Of a DNA stretch of 6,246 nt, positions 1 through 5,942 are shown piece after piece. Source of the stretch: Acidimicrobiia bacterium (GTDB lineage Bacteria; Actinomycetota; Acidimicrobiia; UBA5794; JAOTWH01). The position numbers and the translations under genes are program-made. The stretch's first letter is position 1; the number at the start of each line of letters is the position of its first letter. The notes under the pieces were generated by a model. It was not told where the DNA came from. It saw only the letters and a list, made by a program, of their open reading frames with translations, and made no database searches. The stretch is taken from NCBI GenBank assembly GCA_029863035.1, contig JAOTWH010000135.1, forward strand, positions 1 through 6,246, given 5' to 3'.

Positions 1-1036
1 GTGGCTCCATCAGCCCATCGCTCACCACCGGCTGAGCGATGCAGTCGTCCATCGGATGGACCCCGGTGCCGGGGATCCCCCACTCGATGGGTGCGTCGGT
101 GTACCCCAGGGCGGGGAGAACCTGGGAGTGGATGTGGGGGAACATGTGAGGGGAGAAGGCGACCCCGCGGGCGGTGATCGATTTGAGGATCTCGGGCAGC
201 CGGGTGATACCGCCATTGGTGGTGACGTCCACCCGCACTACGTCGACCGCATCGAACTCGAGCAGTGCCTGGGGGTGGTAAGAGCCGCCCTGCTCATCGC
301 CCATGGCCACCGGCAGGTTGACCCCGGCCCGGATGTCGGCCACCAAGCGGGCGTCACCGGGAGGCACGATGTCCTCGAACCACCCACAATCGACCTCCTC
401 GAGGCGCTTCCCGAAGTCGATGGCGTCCTGCGCCGTTCGGAACACCATGTTGGCATCGAAGCCGATCCAGCCGTCGGGGGCGGCCTCTCGCGCCGCCCGC
501 ATCCGATCCATGCTGAGGTCCAGGGTGGGAGCGATGGCGATCTTGAAGCGCCGCCACCCCTTGGCCCACAGGTCGGTCACCTGGGCAGCGGTCTCTTCCG
601 GAGTCAGCGATGGCGGGTAGCCAACGATGGCGGTCACCGCCATGGGATGACGATCACCGCCCAGGTAGGCGCTGATCGACTGATCGGCCGCCTTGGCGGC
701 AAGATCCCATGCCGCAACGTCGACGATGGACAGCGCCCGCATCCCGATGCCGGCGGCGTGGACCGCGTGGTTGGTCCACAACGCGTTGTAGAAGAGCTGC
801 TCGGGGTCATCGACCGCCTCGCCCTCGTAAACCGGGGCGATGGTGCGATGAATGATGTCGGCCACCGGACCGTCACGGGTGAGGCAGTAGGCGAAGCCGC
901 GCAGGCCGCTCTCGGCGTCGATGCGGATGAGGACGAACTCGCGATGGCGCATCACCCACGAGCCGAAATGGATGGGCGTCTCCAGCTCGTGCTTGATGGT
1001 GGCGGCACGCACTGACGTAATCCGGTCGGCGCTCAT
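1..1036 (-). CDS. Enolase-superfamily (mandelate racemase-like) sugar-acid dehydratase, 3' end cut by window edge
   Basis: 345 codons are visible with no stop before the left edge, so the C-terminus is missing. The N-terminal capping domain (about 1-130) ends in the family segment around residues 101-127 (ALSIVDVAAWD...YLGG). A TIM barrel follows, with likely metal ligands D194 (FDAN), E221 (WFED) and D247/E248 (MGDEQGG). Acid/base residues are D270 and H297 (SPH), with E318 on strand 8. These fall almost exactly where mandelate racemase has D195, E221, E247, D270, H297 and E317. The strand-2 KxK motif reads K165-I-A167, so the second lysine is absent. The His-Asp dyad fits acid-sugar dehydratases, which convert an aldonate to a 2-keto-3-deoxy acid. 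The ATG overlaps the SDR1 stop as ATGA with only a weak Shine-Dalgarno, implying coupled translation. The superfamily call is firm; the substrate is unknown. Confidence 0.93.
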   Translation of the reverse strand, partial: MSADRITSVRAATIKHELETPIHFGSWVMRHREFVLIRIDAESGLRGFAYCLTRDGPVADIIHRTIAPVYEGEAVDDPEQLFYNALWTNHAVHAAGIGMRALSIVDVAAWDLAAKAADQSISAYLGGDRHPMAVTAIVGYPPSLTPEETAAQVTDLWAKGWRRFKIAIAPTLDLSMDRMRAAREAAPDGWIGFDANMVFRTAQDAIDFGKRLEEVDCGWFEDIVPPGDARLVADIRAGVNLPVAMGDEQGGSYHPQALLEFDAVDVVRVDVTTNGGITRLPEILKSITARGVAFSPHMFPHIHSQVLPALGYTDAPIEWGIPGTGVHPMDDCIAQPVVSDGLMEP

Positions 1037-1848
1037 ACCGCAAGGTATCCATCGTCGCACATCACGGTGTGGCCGGTGACCAGCTCCGAGGCGTCACTGG
1101 CCAGGAAGATCGCCGTTCCGATCAGTTCCCGCGGCAGGCCGAGGCGGTTCTCCCGCAGCATCCGACCGATGATGAAGTCCGTGGTCACCGTGCTTCCGCT
1201 CTTCTCGGCGACACCGCTGATCAGTGGCGAATCCATCAGGGTGGGGCCAATGGCGTTGACTCGGACTCCCCGGGTCCGCCACTCCAGGGCCATTGCCCGG
1301 GTGATCTGCACCACACCGCCCTTGGAGGCCAGATAGGCACTGGCCCACGGATAGGCGATGAAGCCGCCGATCGATGCCATGTTGATGATGCTGCCCTTGC
1401 CCTGGGCCAGCATCTTGCGGCCGAACGCCTGCCCGCACAGGTAAACGCCCTTGAGATTGAGCTCGATAACCGAGTCGAATGCCTCCTCCGGGAAGTCCTC
1501 TACCGACGACCGGTAGGCCTTGCCTGCGTTGGCCAACAGGATGTCGACGCTGCCCAGCTCGTCGACCACCCAATCGGCCAGTGCCTCCACCTCTGGCTTG
1601 TCGGTCACGTCGACGGCACGAGCATGGGCGGTGCCACCCTGAGCGGCGATGGTGGCAGCTGTCTTCTCGGCACCGGCCAGGTTGATGTCGGCAACCACCA
1701 CCCGGGCACCAGCCTGGGCGAATCCGATCGAGCAAGCTGCACCCAGTCCGCTTCCGCCGCCGGTGACCACGGCCACCCGGCCGCTGATGTCGAAAAGATT
1801 GGCGACGTAGTCGTCAGGAACGTTGAGGCCCTCGTCGGTGTCGCTCAT
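1033..1848 (-). CDS. Short-chain dehydrogenase/reductase, NAD-type (SDR1)
   Basis: A 271-aa classical SDR. It shows the Rossmann glycine motif TGGGSGLG (29-36) and an acidic residue after strand 2 (D54 in VADIN), which favours NAD(H) over NADP(H). It also has NAG (107-109) and the catalytic tetrad N131, S159, Y172, K176 (YxxxK). The usual PG after strand 6 is GP (201-202) here, and the C-terminus carries CDDGY instead of the common DGG. The start at 1848 is chosen because AGGA lies 6 nt upstream and the ATG overlaps the preceding stop as ATGA. The frame is open upstream to 2013, but that part reads as the complement of the isomerase gene and has no Rossmann features. Between a lactonase and an enolase-superfamily dehydratase, it most likely oxidises an aldose to its lactone, or a later 2-keto-3-deoxy acid. 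The exact substrate cannot be read. Confidence 0.93.
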   Translation of the reverse strand: MSDTDEGLNVPDDYVANLFDISGRVAVVTGGGSGLGAACSIGFAQAGARVVVADINLAGAEKTAATIAAQGGTAHARAVDVTDKPEVEALADWVVDELGSVDILLANAGKAYRSSVEDFPEEAFDSVIELNLKGVYLCGQAFGRKMLAQGKGSIINMASIGGFIAYPWASAYLASKGGVVQITRAMALEWRTRGVRVNAIGPTLMDSPLISGVAEKSGSTVTTDFIIGRMLRENRLGLPRELIGTAIFLASDASELVTGHTVMCDDGYLAV

Positions 1849-2141
1849 GTCGGATCCTGCGGATTGATCGGATCGGATGGATGGGCGGCCAGCGCTTCTA
1901 CCTCGACCGACAGCCAGGGAAAGAGAGGCAGAGACGAGATCGCCCTGTGCAGCGCAGTGGCATCGGGAGCCTCCCACAATCCCCAGTTGGCTCGCCGTCC
2001 CGGGATGCGCCACAATCGGCGGATGGTCCCCTCTGCCACCAGCTCAGCGGCCCGGGCAGCTTCGGCGGCTCTTAGCTCGGCGTGCTGATCGGCATCGCCG
2101 TCAGGGGGCCAGTTGACCTCGACGTTCACCAGGAATTCCAC
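1845..2141 (-). CDS. Muconolactone delta-isomerase-family small protein
   Basis: A 98-aa protein that resembles CatC (about 90-100 aa) over its whole length. Recognisable segments are the N-terminal strand MEFLVNVEVNWPPD (1-14), the core LWRIPGRRANWGLWEAPDA (43-61), and SLPLFPWLSVEVEALAAHPSD (70-90). This family adopts a small ferredoxin-like fold and normally isomerises muconolactone in catechol breakdown. No catechol-pathway gene lies in the window. Its neighbours are instead a sugar-lactone hydrolase and an SDR, so isomerisation of a sugar lactone, or a mutarotase-like role, is inferred. The start is GTG at 2141, one base after the lactonase stop, with AAAGGA 5 nt upstream. Its stop overlaps the SDR1 start as ATGA. 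Family assignment is strong; function in this setting is open. Confidence 0.88.
   Translation of the reverse strand: MEFLVNVEVNWPPDGDADQHAELRAAEAARAAELVAEGTIRRLWRIPGRRANWGLWEAPDATALHRAISSLPLFPWLSVEVEALAAHPSDPINPQDPT
1855..1858 (-). promoter_or_regulatory. Ribosome binding site fixing the SDR1 start
   Basis: AGGA on the minus strand lies 6 nt upstream of ATG at 1848, inside the isomerase-family gene. It supports this ATG over upstream in-frame starts as far as 2013. Confidence 0.6.
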
Positions 2142-2142
2142 G

Positions 2143-3057
2143 TCAGTCCTTTCGGTCGCTCAATTTCATACCGTCTTGCACTTCCGGCTCGATACCGAGT
2201 TGGTCGGCATTCGGATAGAAGAGTGGTACCCCGCTCAAGCCCGGCACACGGAAGCGGGTGGCGTGCCAGCGGCCGATGTTGGGCATTACCAAGATGTCCA
2301 GATCGGGGCCGGTGAAGACAACGTTGGTGGGCGCCGCCAGAACTGTGCCTTCGGGGTCGTGGCCCAACACCTCGAGTCCGGAGCTCGCGCTCCAGCGGTA
2401 GACAATGTCGGGCCGGTAGCAAGAGATGACCACCGAGCCGTCGGTAGCGAAGGCGATCCCGTCTGGTACCGATCCGGTTAGGTCAGCCAAGACCTCCATC
2501 GGACCCGCGGTGTGGTCGTCGCGTATCGGGAACCTCAGTAGACGACCCGGCGTGCTCTCCAGCACCCACAGACTCGACTCATCTGGAGACACCGCCATGC
2601 CGTTGGGAAAGTCGCGCGACTCCTCAGACCACACCTCGGTTGCCCGGCCAGGACGTACCAGGAAGATGCGGCCGTCCGCCGTCTTCCATCCTCCCGAATC
2701 CGAAACGTAGTAATTGCCCCGGCTGTCGAAAGCACCCCAGTTGGGGTTCTTGAAGGGTGCCTGTGGGGTCCCGGCCGAGAACTCTTCGACAGCTCCCGAG
2801 TCCGGGTCGACCCGGTAGACCCGCTTATTGGCAGGATCGCAGGCGTAGATCATCCCGTGGCTGTCGGCGGCCAGACCCAGGGTGAAACCGCCGGTGTTGG
2901 CAACCTCGGTGAATGTGTCGTCCGGCTCGATGCGATAGATCTGCCCGGCCTCACCGCTCAGGTACACGATCCCGTCGAGCGTTTTGCAGATCCCCTCGGG
3001 GTGGTCGACCCCGTTGGCGATCTGTTCCATGTCCTCGAGAGGTACCAAGGGCTTCAT
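2143..3057 (-). CDS. SMP-30/gluconolactonase-family sugar lactone hydrolase
   Basis: A 304-aa protein of the six-bladed beta-propeller lactonase family, close to the usual 290-305 aa. Expected divalent-metal ligands are E21 (HPEG), N152 (FPNG) and D199 (VPDG), matching the E-N-D triad at about 18, 154 and 204 in SMP-30. N104 in KNPNW fits the substrate/metal-proximal Asn of the family. Repeated blade-like segments of the DGxxYxxD type occur, for example near 28-33, 68-74 and 113-120. No signal peptide is seen, so the enzyme should be cytoplasmic. It probably opens an aldonolactone made by a partner dehydrogenase. It is the first gene of the left operon: ATG at 3057 has GGAAAGG 8 nt upstream, and the promoter region is shared with the divergent lipoyl gene. 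Other members hydrolyse non-sugar lactones, so the substrate is inferred from neighbours. Confidence 0.92.
   Translation of the reverse strand: MKPLVPLEDMEQIANGVDHPEGICKTLDGIVYLSGEAGQIYRIEPDDTFTEVANTGGFTLGLAADSHGMIYACDPANKRVYRVDPDSGAVEEFSAGTPQAPFKNPNWGAFDSRGNYYVSDSGGWKTADGRIFLVRPGRATEVWSEESRDFPNGMAVSPDESSLWVLESTPGRLLRFPIRDDHTAGPMEVLADLTGSVPDGIAFATDGSVVISCYRPDIVYRWSASSGLEVLGHDPEGTVLAAPTNVVFTGPDLDILVMPNIGRWHATRFRVPGLSGVPLFYPNADQLGIEPEVQDGMKLSDRKD
2147..2152 (-). promoter_or_regulatory. Ribosome binding site fixing the GTG start of the isomerase-family gene
   Basis: AAAGGA on the minus strand ends 5 nt before GTG at 2141. It lies inside the last codons of the lactonase gene. It supports the GTG, which also opens the conserved N-terminal strand of the family, as the true start. 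Confidence 0.7.
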
Positions 3058-3065
3058 TGTCGCTG

Positions 3066-3072
3066 CCTTTCC
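3066..3072 (-). promoter_or_regulatory. Ribosome binding site of the lactonase gene
   Basis: GGAAAGG on the minus strand sits 8 nt before ATG at 3057. It favours that codon over the internal Met at residue 10. Confidence 0.7.
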
Positions 3073-3084
3073 GCGTCTGGGCCA

Positions 3085-3113
3085 ACCCTGGCGATTGGAG
3101 GAGGCTTTGTCAA
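3085..3113 (-). promoter_or_regulatory. Candidate promoter of the leftward lactonase operon
   Basis: A perfect -35 hexamer TTGACA (3113-3108) is followed after 17 nt by CAGGGT (3090-3085). The latter keeps only the A at position 2 and the T at position 6 of a -10 box. The position, about 30 nt upstream of the lactonase ATG, is right. The -10 is weak, which would suit an activated promoter. A short inverted repeat GCCA-ACCC-TGGC (3081-3092) covers the -10 and could be a half-operator, but it may be chance. Confidence 0.4.
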
Positions 3114-3136
3114 CGGCGGGCGCTCTCCCCTAGATT
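3107..3136 (+). promoter_or_regulatory. Candidate promoter of the rightward lipoyl-domain/SDR2 operon
   Basis: TTGTCA (3107-3112, five of six matches to TTGACA) and TAGATT (3131-3136, four of six matches to TATAAT) are separated by 18 nt. Transcription would start near 3143, giving a short leader of about 20 nt that contains the ribosome binding site. The -35 overlaps the opposite-strand TTGACA by five bases. Confidence 0.5.
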
Positions 3137-3152
3137 CGGCATGCAGCGAGCA

Positions 3153-3159
3153 GGGAAGG
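3153..3159 (+). promoter_or_regulatory. Ribosome binding site fixing the GTG start of the lipoyl-domain gene
   Basis: GGGAAGG lies 4 nt before GTG at 3164 (a slightly short spacing). It supports GTG over the ATG at 3182, which would remove the first strand of the lipoyl domain. Confidence 0.55.
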
Positions 3160-3163
3160 GTCT

Positions 3164-3406
3164 GTGCGGATACCTATCGCAATGCCGAACCTGGGCTACG
3201 ACATGGAAACGGGAACCGTGGTGGCCTGGCTGAAATCGGTGGGCGACACCGTCGCCCGCGGCGAACACATCGCCGAGATCGAAGGCGAAAAGGCCGTCCT
3301 GCAGATGCCGGCCCTGGCCGCTGGCACCTTGGTGGAGATCGTTCACGATGTGGGAACCGAGGCAGCGGTCGGCGAGACCATCGCCTTCCTGGAAACAGAA
3401 GACTGA
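3164..3406 (+). CDS. Free-standing lipoyl-domain protein
   Basis: An 80-aa protein that is one complete lipoyl domain and nothing else. It begins like E2 subunits of 2-oxoacid dehydrogenases (MPNLGYDMETGTVVAWLKSVGD, split here as MPNLGYDMETG at 7-17 and GDTVARG at 27-33). The lipoyl-lysine hairpin reads EGEKA with K43 at its tip, in place of the canonical ETDKA. The second half (A50 to about G70) carries the usual mirrored fold. The AMKM motif of biotinyl domains is absent. There is no hinge, E1/E3-binding domain or catalytic core, and SDR2 starts 13 nt later, so it is not simply the N-terminus of a longer E2. It is too short for GcvH (about 125 aa). It could carry acyl or reducing groups between enzymes encoded elsewhere; lipoylation and partner are inferred. 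It is transcribed divergently from the lactonase operon. Confidence 0.9.
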   Translation: MRIPIAMPNLGYDMETGTVVAWLKSVGDTVARGEHIAEIEGEKAVLQMPALAAGTLVEIVHDVGTEAAVGETIAFLETED

Positions 3407-3419
3407 CAAGGCCGGGGTG

Positions 3420-4184
3420 ATGGCACAGGACCGCAAGACCGTCGTGGTGACCGGAGCCGCCAAGGGGTTAGGGGCAGCGTCGGCAGAGGCTTTCGCCGCG
3501 GCTGGGTACCGGGTCGCTCTGGTCGACATGGATGAAGAGGCGATGCGCCAACAAGCCGACTCCATGGGCGACGACGATCACTTCACCGTGGTGTGCGACG
3601 TTGCCGATTGGGAACAGGTTGAGACGGCTTTCGGGGAAATCGGTGACAAGGCAGGAGACATCCATGCCCTGCACGCCAACGCCGGAAGCCAGCGCTACGG
3701 CATGTTCGAGGAGATGTCTATCGACGAGATCCGGCGTCACGTCGAGGTCAACCTGCTTGGGCAGCTCTATTGCATCAAGGGTGCGCTACCTCTGATGACG
3801 GATGGCGGGGCCATCGTCATCACCGCCTCGGTGCAGGGACACATCACGTTGCCCGGCTCGGCGGCCTACGCAGCTTCCAAGGCCGGGCTCATGGCGACGG
3901 CTCGCGCCCTGTCGGTCGAGCTCGGGCCCAAGAACATTCGCATCAACACCGTCAGCCCCGGCACCATCGACACCCCCATGTTCCAGGACGCCTTGGAGGG
4001 GATGAACCCACACGAGGCCGACAACTTCCTCGACAGCGTTCGTGAGGCCAACGCTTTGGGCAGGATCGGAGAGCCGCGCCAGGTCGCCGACGTTGTGGTG
4101 TTCCTGTGCTCCGACGGGGCCAGCTACATAACCGGAACCGATCTGCTCGTCGACGGTGGATTCGCCACCGTTAAGAAGTTCTGA
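3420..4184 (+). CDS. Short-chain dehydrogenase/reductase, NAD-type (SDR2)
   Basis: A 254-aa classical SDR. It has TGAAKGLG (11-18), D36 after strand 2 (VDMD) favouring NAD(H), NAG (87-89), catalytic N111, S137, Y150 and K154, the SPG turn (179-181), and a C-terminal VDGGF. Length is typical. ATG at 3420 is chosen because AAGG (3408-3411) lies 8 nt upstream and the family N-terminus follows at once; a GTG one codon earlier is possible. It follows the lipoyl gene after 13 nt, so the two are probably co-transcribed. Its last 14 bp overlap the end of the convergent gluconokinase gene. Candidate roles are oxidation of an aldose or of a 2-keto-3-deoxy sugar acid, the second dehydrogenase step in non-phosphorylative fucose- or rhamnose-type pathways. 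The sequence does not decide between them. Confidence 0.93.
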   Translation: MAQDRKTVVVTGAAKGLGAASAEAFAAAGYRVALVDMDEEAMRQQADSMGDDDHFTVVCDVADWEQVETAFGEIGDKAGDIHALHANAGSQRYGMFEEMSIDEIRRHVEVNLLGQLYCIKGALPLMTDGGAIVITASVQGHITLPGSAAYAASKAGLMATARALSVELGPKNIRINTVSPGTIDTPMFQDALEGMNPHEADNFLDSVREANALGRIGEPRQVADVVVFLCSDGASYITGTDLLVDGGFATVKKF

Positions 4185-4680
4185 AGCGTCGGGCGACCAA
4201 ACCCTCCAGCGCACGGGCCACGATCTCGCTCGGCCCGGCATCGGCATCCACCATCACCGCATCTGCCGGCTCCTCGAGCGCATCGAACTGGCTCTGCAAC
4301 ATGTCGGCCTTCATGTAATGCCCCTCCCGCTCCTCCAGTCTCCGTGCGATGGTGTCGTAGTCGCCCTTTAGGAACACGAAGTGGACCTGAGGGTCTTGCG
4401 CCGCGAGCTGGTCGCGGTAGACCTGCTTCATAGCCGAGCAGGCCAGCACCAGTGAAGTGCCGGTAGCGAGGTGGTCGTCGATGACCCCACGCAATAGGGC
4501 CAGCCAGGGAAGCCGATCATTGTCGTCGAGCGCGATGCCGCTCGCCATCTTCTCGATGCTCTGGGGAGAGTGATAGTCGTCGGCATCGACGAACGCTGCC
4601 CCTAATTCCGCAGCCAGTGATTTGCCAACGGTGGTCTTGCCCGACCCCGACACTCCCATCACGACGACGACGTATCCCAT
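4171..4680 (-). CDS. gntK: Gluconokinase (GntK-type carbohydrate kinase)
   Basis: A 169-aa P-loop kinase that phosphorylates D-gluconate at C6 to 6-phosphogluconate, feeding the pentose-phosphate or Entner-Doudoroff route. The Walker A is GVSGSGKT (9-16), within the family signature GVSGSGKTTVG. Next come the substrate-site acidic segment DADDYHS (32-38), the motif IEKMASGIALDDNDRLPWL (42-60), CSAMKQVYRD (81-90) and GHYMKADMLQSQFDALEEP (120-138). All are hallmarks of bacterial GntK/human IDNK-like gluconokinases, and the length is standard. The ATG shares its A with the stop of the LarA-like gene (TGATG). No Shine-Dalgarno is visible, so translation probably depends on re-initiation. It ends with TAA inside the last codons of convergent SDR2. 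Activity on another aldonate is possible but less likely. Confidence 0.95.
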   Translation of the reverse strand: MGYVVVVMGVSGSGKTTVGKSLAAELGAAFVDADDYHSPQSIEKMASGIALDDNDRLPWLALLRGVIDDHLATGTSLVLACSAMKQVYRDQLAAQDPQVHFVFLKGDYDTIARRLEEREGHYMKADMLQSQFDALEEPADAVMVDADAGPSEIVARALEGLVARRFRTS

Positions 4681-5942
4681 CAGCCGGAGCCGAGGCGATA
4701 CAACAGCTCGCCTGCTTCCTCTACCAAGAAACGTCCCTCGGCATCGCGCCATTCGTCCGGATTGATTCTCGCCGGATCTCGATAGCCCAGGTTGACCTCT
4801 CGACACAGCTCCTCGGGGATCCCCGTTGCCAAGGACACGGTGATGCGGGGATACTCGACGCCGTCGTTGTATTCGCCGAGCCCCTTGACATGGGTGGAGT
4901 GCGCCAGGATGGCCCACGGCAGATGCTCGAAGCGGTCCCATTGGTTCACGAAGTAATCCCGTACGTGATAGCCCACCTCACGGATCAGCTCTCCGTGGAC
5001 CGAGCTGATCTCGGTGAGCTGTGGCGCGTAGATGATCACCTCGCCGCCGTCGGCCACGATCGGCTCGGTCTTGTAGGTGGCTTTGGCGGCGGTCCAGAGG
5101 TCGCCATACATCGCGGACGGCACCGAAAGCACCGACTGGAATGGTCGGTCAACGAACTCGATGTTGAGCTGCGTCGAGGCGTCTGCAGCCGCCTCCCATG
5201 CGTCGAACAGGTTGCCCACATAGAGGCCATGGGTCTCCTTGCCATCCATGACGAGCGCCAGCAGCGTGATCGGTCGCTCGGCCAGCACGAATTCGGCAGC
5301 GCGGTGCAGCATGCGCCGAACCGCGGTGTCCTTGACCCCCATGGCCACCGAGCTGGTCGCCAGGGCTCCCATCCAATGAACGCTGTTGATGATGTCGGGC
5401 CCGGCGATACCGGGGAAGAGGTACTTGGCGCCACCGGAGAACCCTGCCGCCTCGTGCGGGAAGACCGGACCGACGACGAACAGATGGTCGTAATCGCGGA
5501 ACCGGCCGTTGATGTGTATCGGTGTCTCTTTGGTCACGAGGCCATCGGTGATCTCGCCCATGGTGAGCACGTCGATCGTCCCCACATGAACCAATGCCTC
5601 GGGATGATGCCATTCGTGGTTGAAGACCTGTGAGCGCGGAGTGCGAGTCGCTCGCTCCTGTGCGTCCATGCCAACCAGCGAAGCGATGGCTTCCTCGCTC
5701 ATCGGTGGGTGTGTCCCCAACGCGATGAGGTAATCGAGGGCCGCGACGCTCTCTCCAAGTAGTTCGTAGAGCGAGCGATAGATCTGAGGCATCGGGGCGT
5801 TGCGGGTCCCATCGGGGATGATCACCAGCACTCGCTTGCCCCCAAGGTCGAGACCAGCCAGCCCGTCGCCGATGAGCCGGTCGAGTTGGCTTTCGTCGAG
5901 GGGCTGGTCGAGGTCGCTCTCGCCAGTGACGTCGGTAGTCAT
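4680..5942 (-). CDS. LarA-family nickel-pincer 2-hydroxyacid racemase/epimerase (possible aldonate C2 epimerase)
   Basis: A 420-aa protein (lactate racemase LarA is about 424) with the LarA signatures: PDGTR with D44/R47, GTH with H78, PHEAAGFSGGAK with H163 and K173, and SVHW with H189. By position these match LarA D72/R75, H108, H174, K184 (the lysine that binds the nickel-pincer cofactor) and H200. SGGAK replaces SGGRK, and K287 is a candidate for LarA K298. The family interconverts C2 epimers of 2-hydroxyacids by hydride transfer; members act on lactate, malate, phenyllactate or D-gluconate. The overlap with gluconokinase favours an aldonate substrate (inference). LarB, LarC and LarE cofactor genes are not in the window. 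The start at 5942 gives family length and leaves 58 nt after the upstream gene; the frame is open to 6053 but would then overlap it. The ribosome binding site is weak. Confidence 0.9.
   Translation of the reverse strand: MTTDVTGESDLDQPLDESQLDRLIGDGLAGLDLGGKRVLVIIPDGTRNAPMPQIYRSLYELLGESVAALDYLIALGTHPPMSEEAIASLVGMDAQERATRTPRSQVFNHEWHHPEALVHVGTIDVLTMGEITDGLVTKETPIHINGRFRDYDHLFVVGPVFPHEAAGFSGGAKYLFPGIAGPDIINSVHWMGALATSSVAMGVKDTAVRRMLHRAAEFVLAERPITLLALVMDGKETHGLYVGNLFDAWEAAADASTQLNIEFVDRPFQSVLSVPSAMYGDLWTAAKATYKTEPIVADGGEVIIYAPQLTEISSVHGELIREVGYHVRDYFVNQWDRFEHLPWAILAHSTHVKGLGEYNDGVEYPRITVSLATGIPEELCREVNLGYRDPARINPDEWRDAEGRFLVEEAGELLYRLGSG

Noticed and set aside
56..1015. Long plus-strand open frame (319 codons)
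   Set aside because: It is the complement of the enolase-superfamily gene, which has clear catalytic motifs; the plus-strand translation shows no family pattern. High GC creates long antisense frames.
1864..1882. Short GGAT-type tandem repeat (gatcggatcggatggatgg)
   Set aside because: It lies within the isomerase-family C-terminal codons and is too short and imperfect to be a regulatory or mobile repeat.
1849..2013. N-terminal extension of SDR1 by 55 residues
   Set aside because: It would overlap the isomerase-family gene heavily and adds low-complexity residues; the AGGA site and ATGA overlap support 1848.
1069..2088. Long plus-strand open frame (339 codons) opposite SDR1 and the isomerase gene
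   Set aside because: It spans two well-supported minus-strand genes and has no recognisable motif.
3164..3406. Biotin carrier domain
   Set aside because: The AMKM biotinylation motif is absent; EGEKA in the hairpin and the MPNLG start match lipoyl domains.
4681..4941. N-terminal extension of gluconokinase by 87 residues
   Set aside because: The extra part is an out-of-frame, Arg-rich reading of the LarA-like gene; the P-loop begins right after Met at 4680.
4617..5633. Long plus-strand open frame (338 codons) opposite the LarA-like gene
   Set aside because: Antisense shadow of a conserved protein; no domain pattern seen.
4680..5942. Calling the LarA-like protein a lactate racemase
   Set aside because: The family covers many 2-hydroxyacids, the context is gluconate, and SGGAK differs from LarA SGGRK; a lactate-specific label is not supported.
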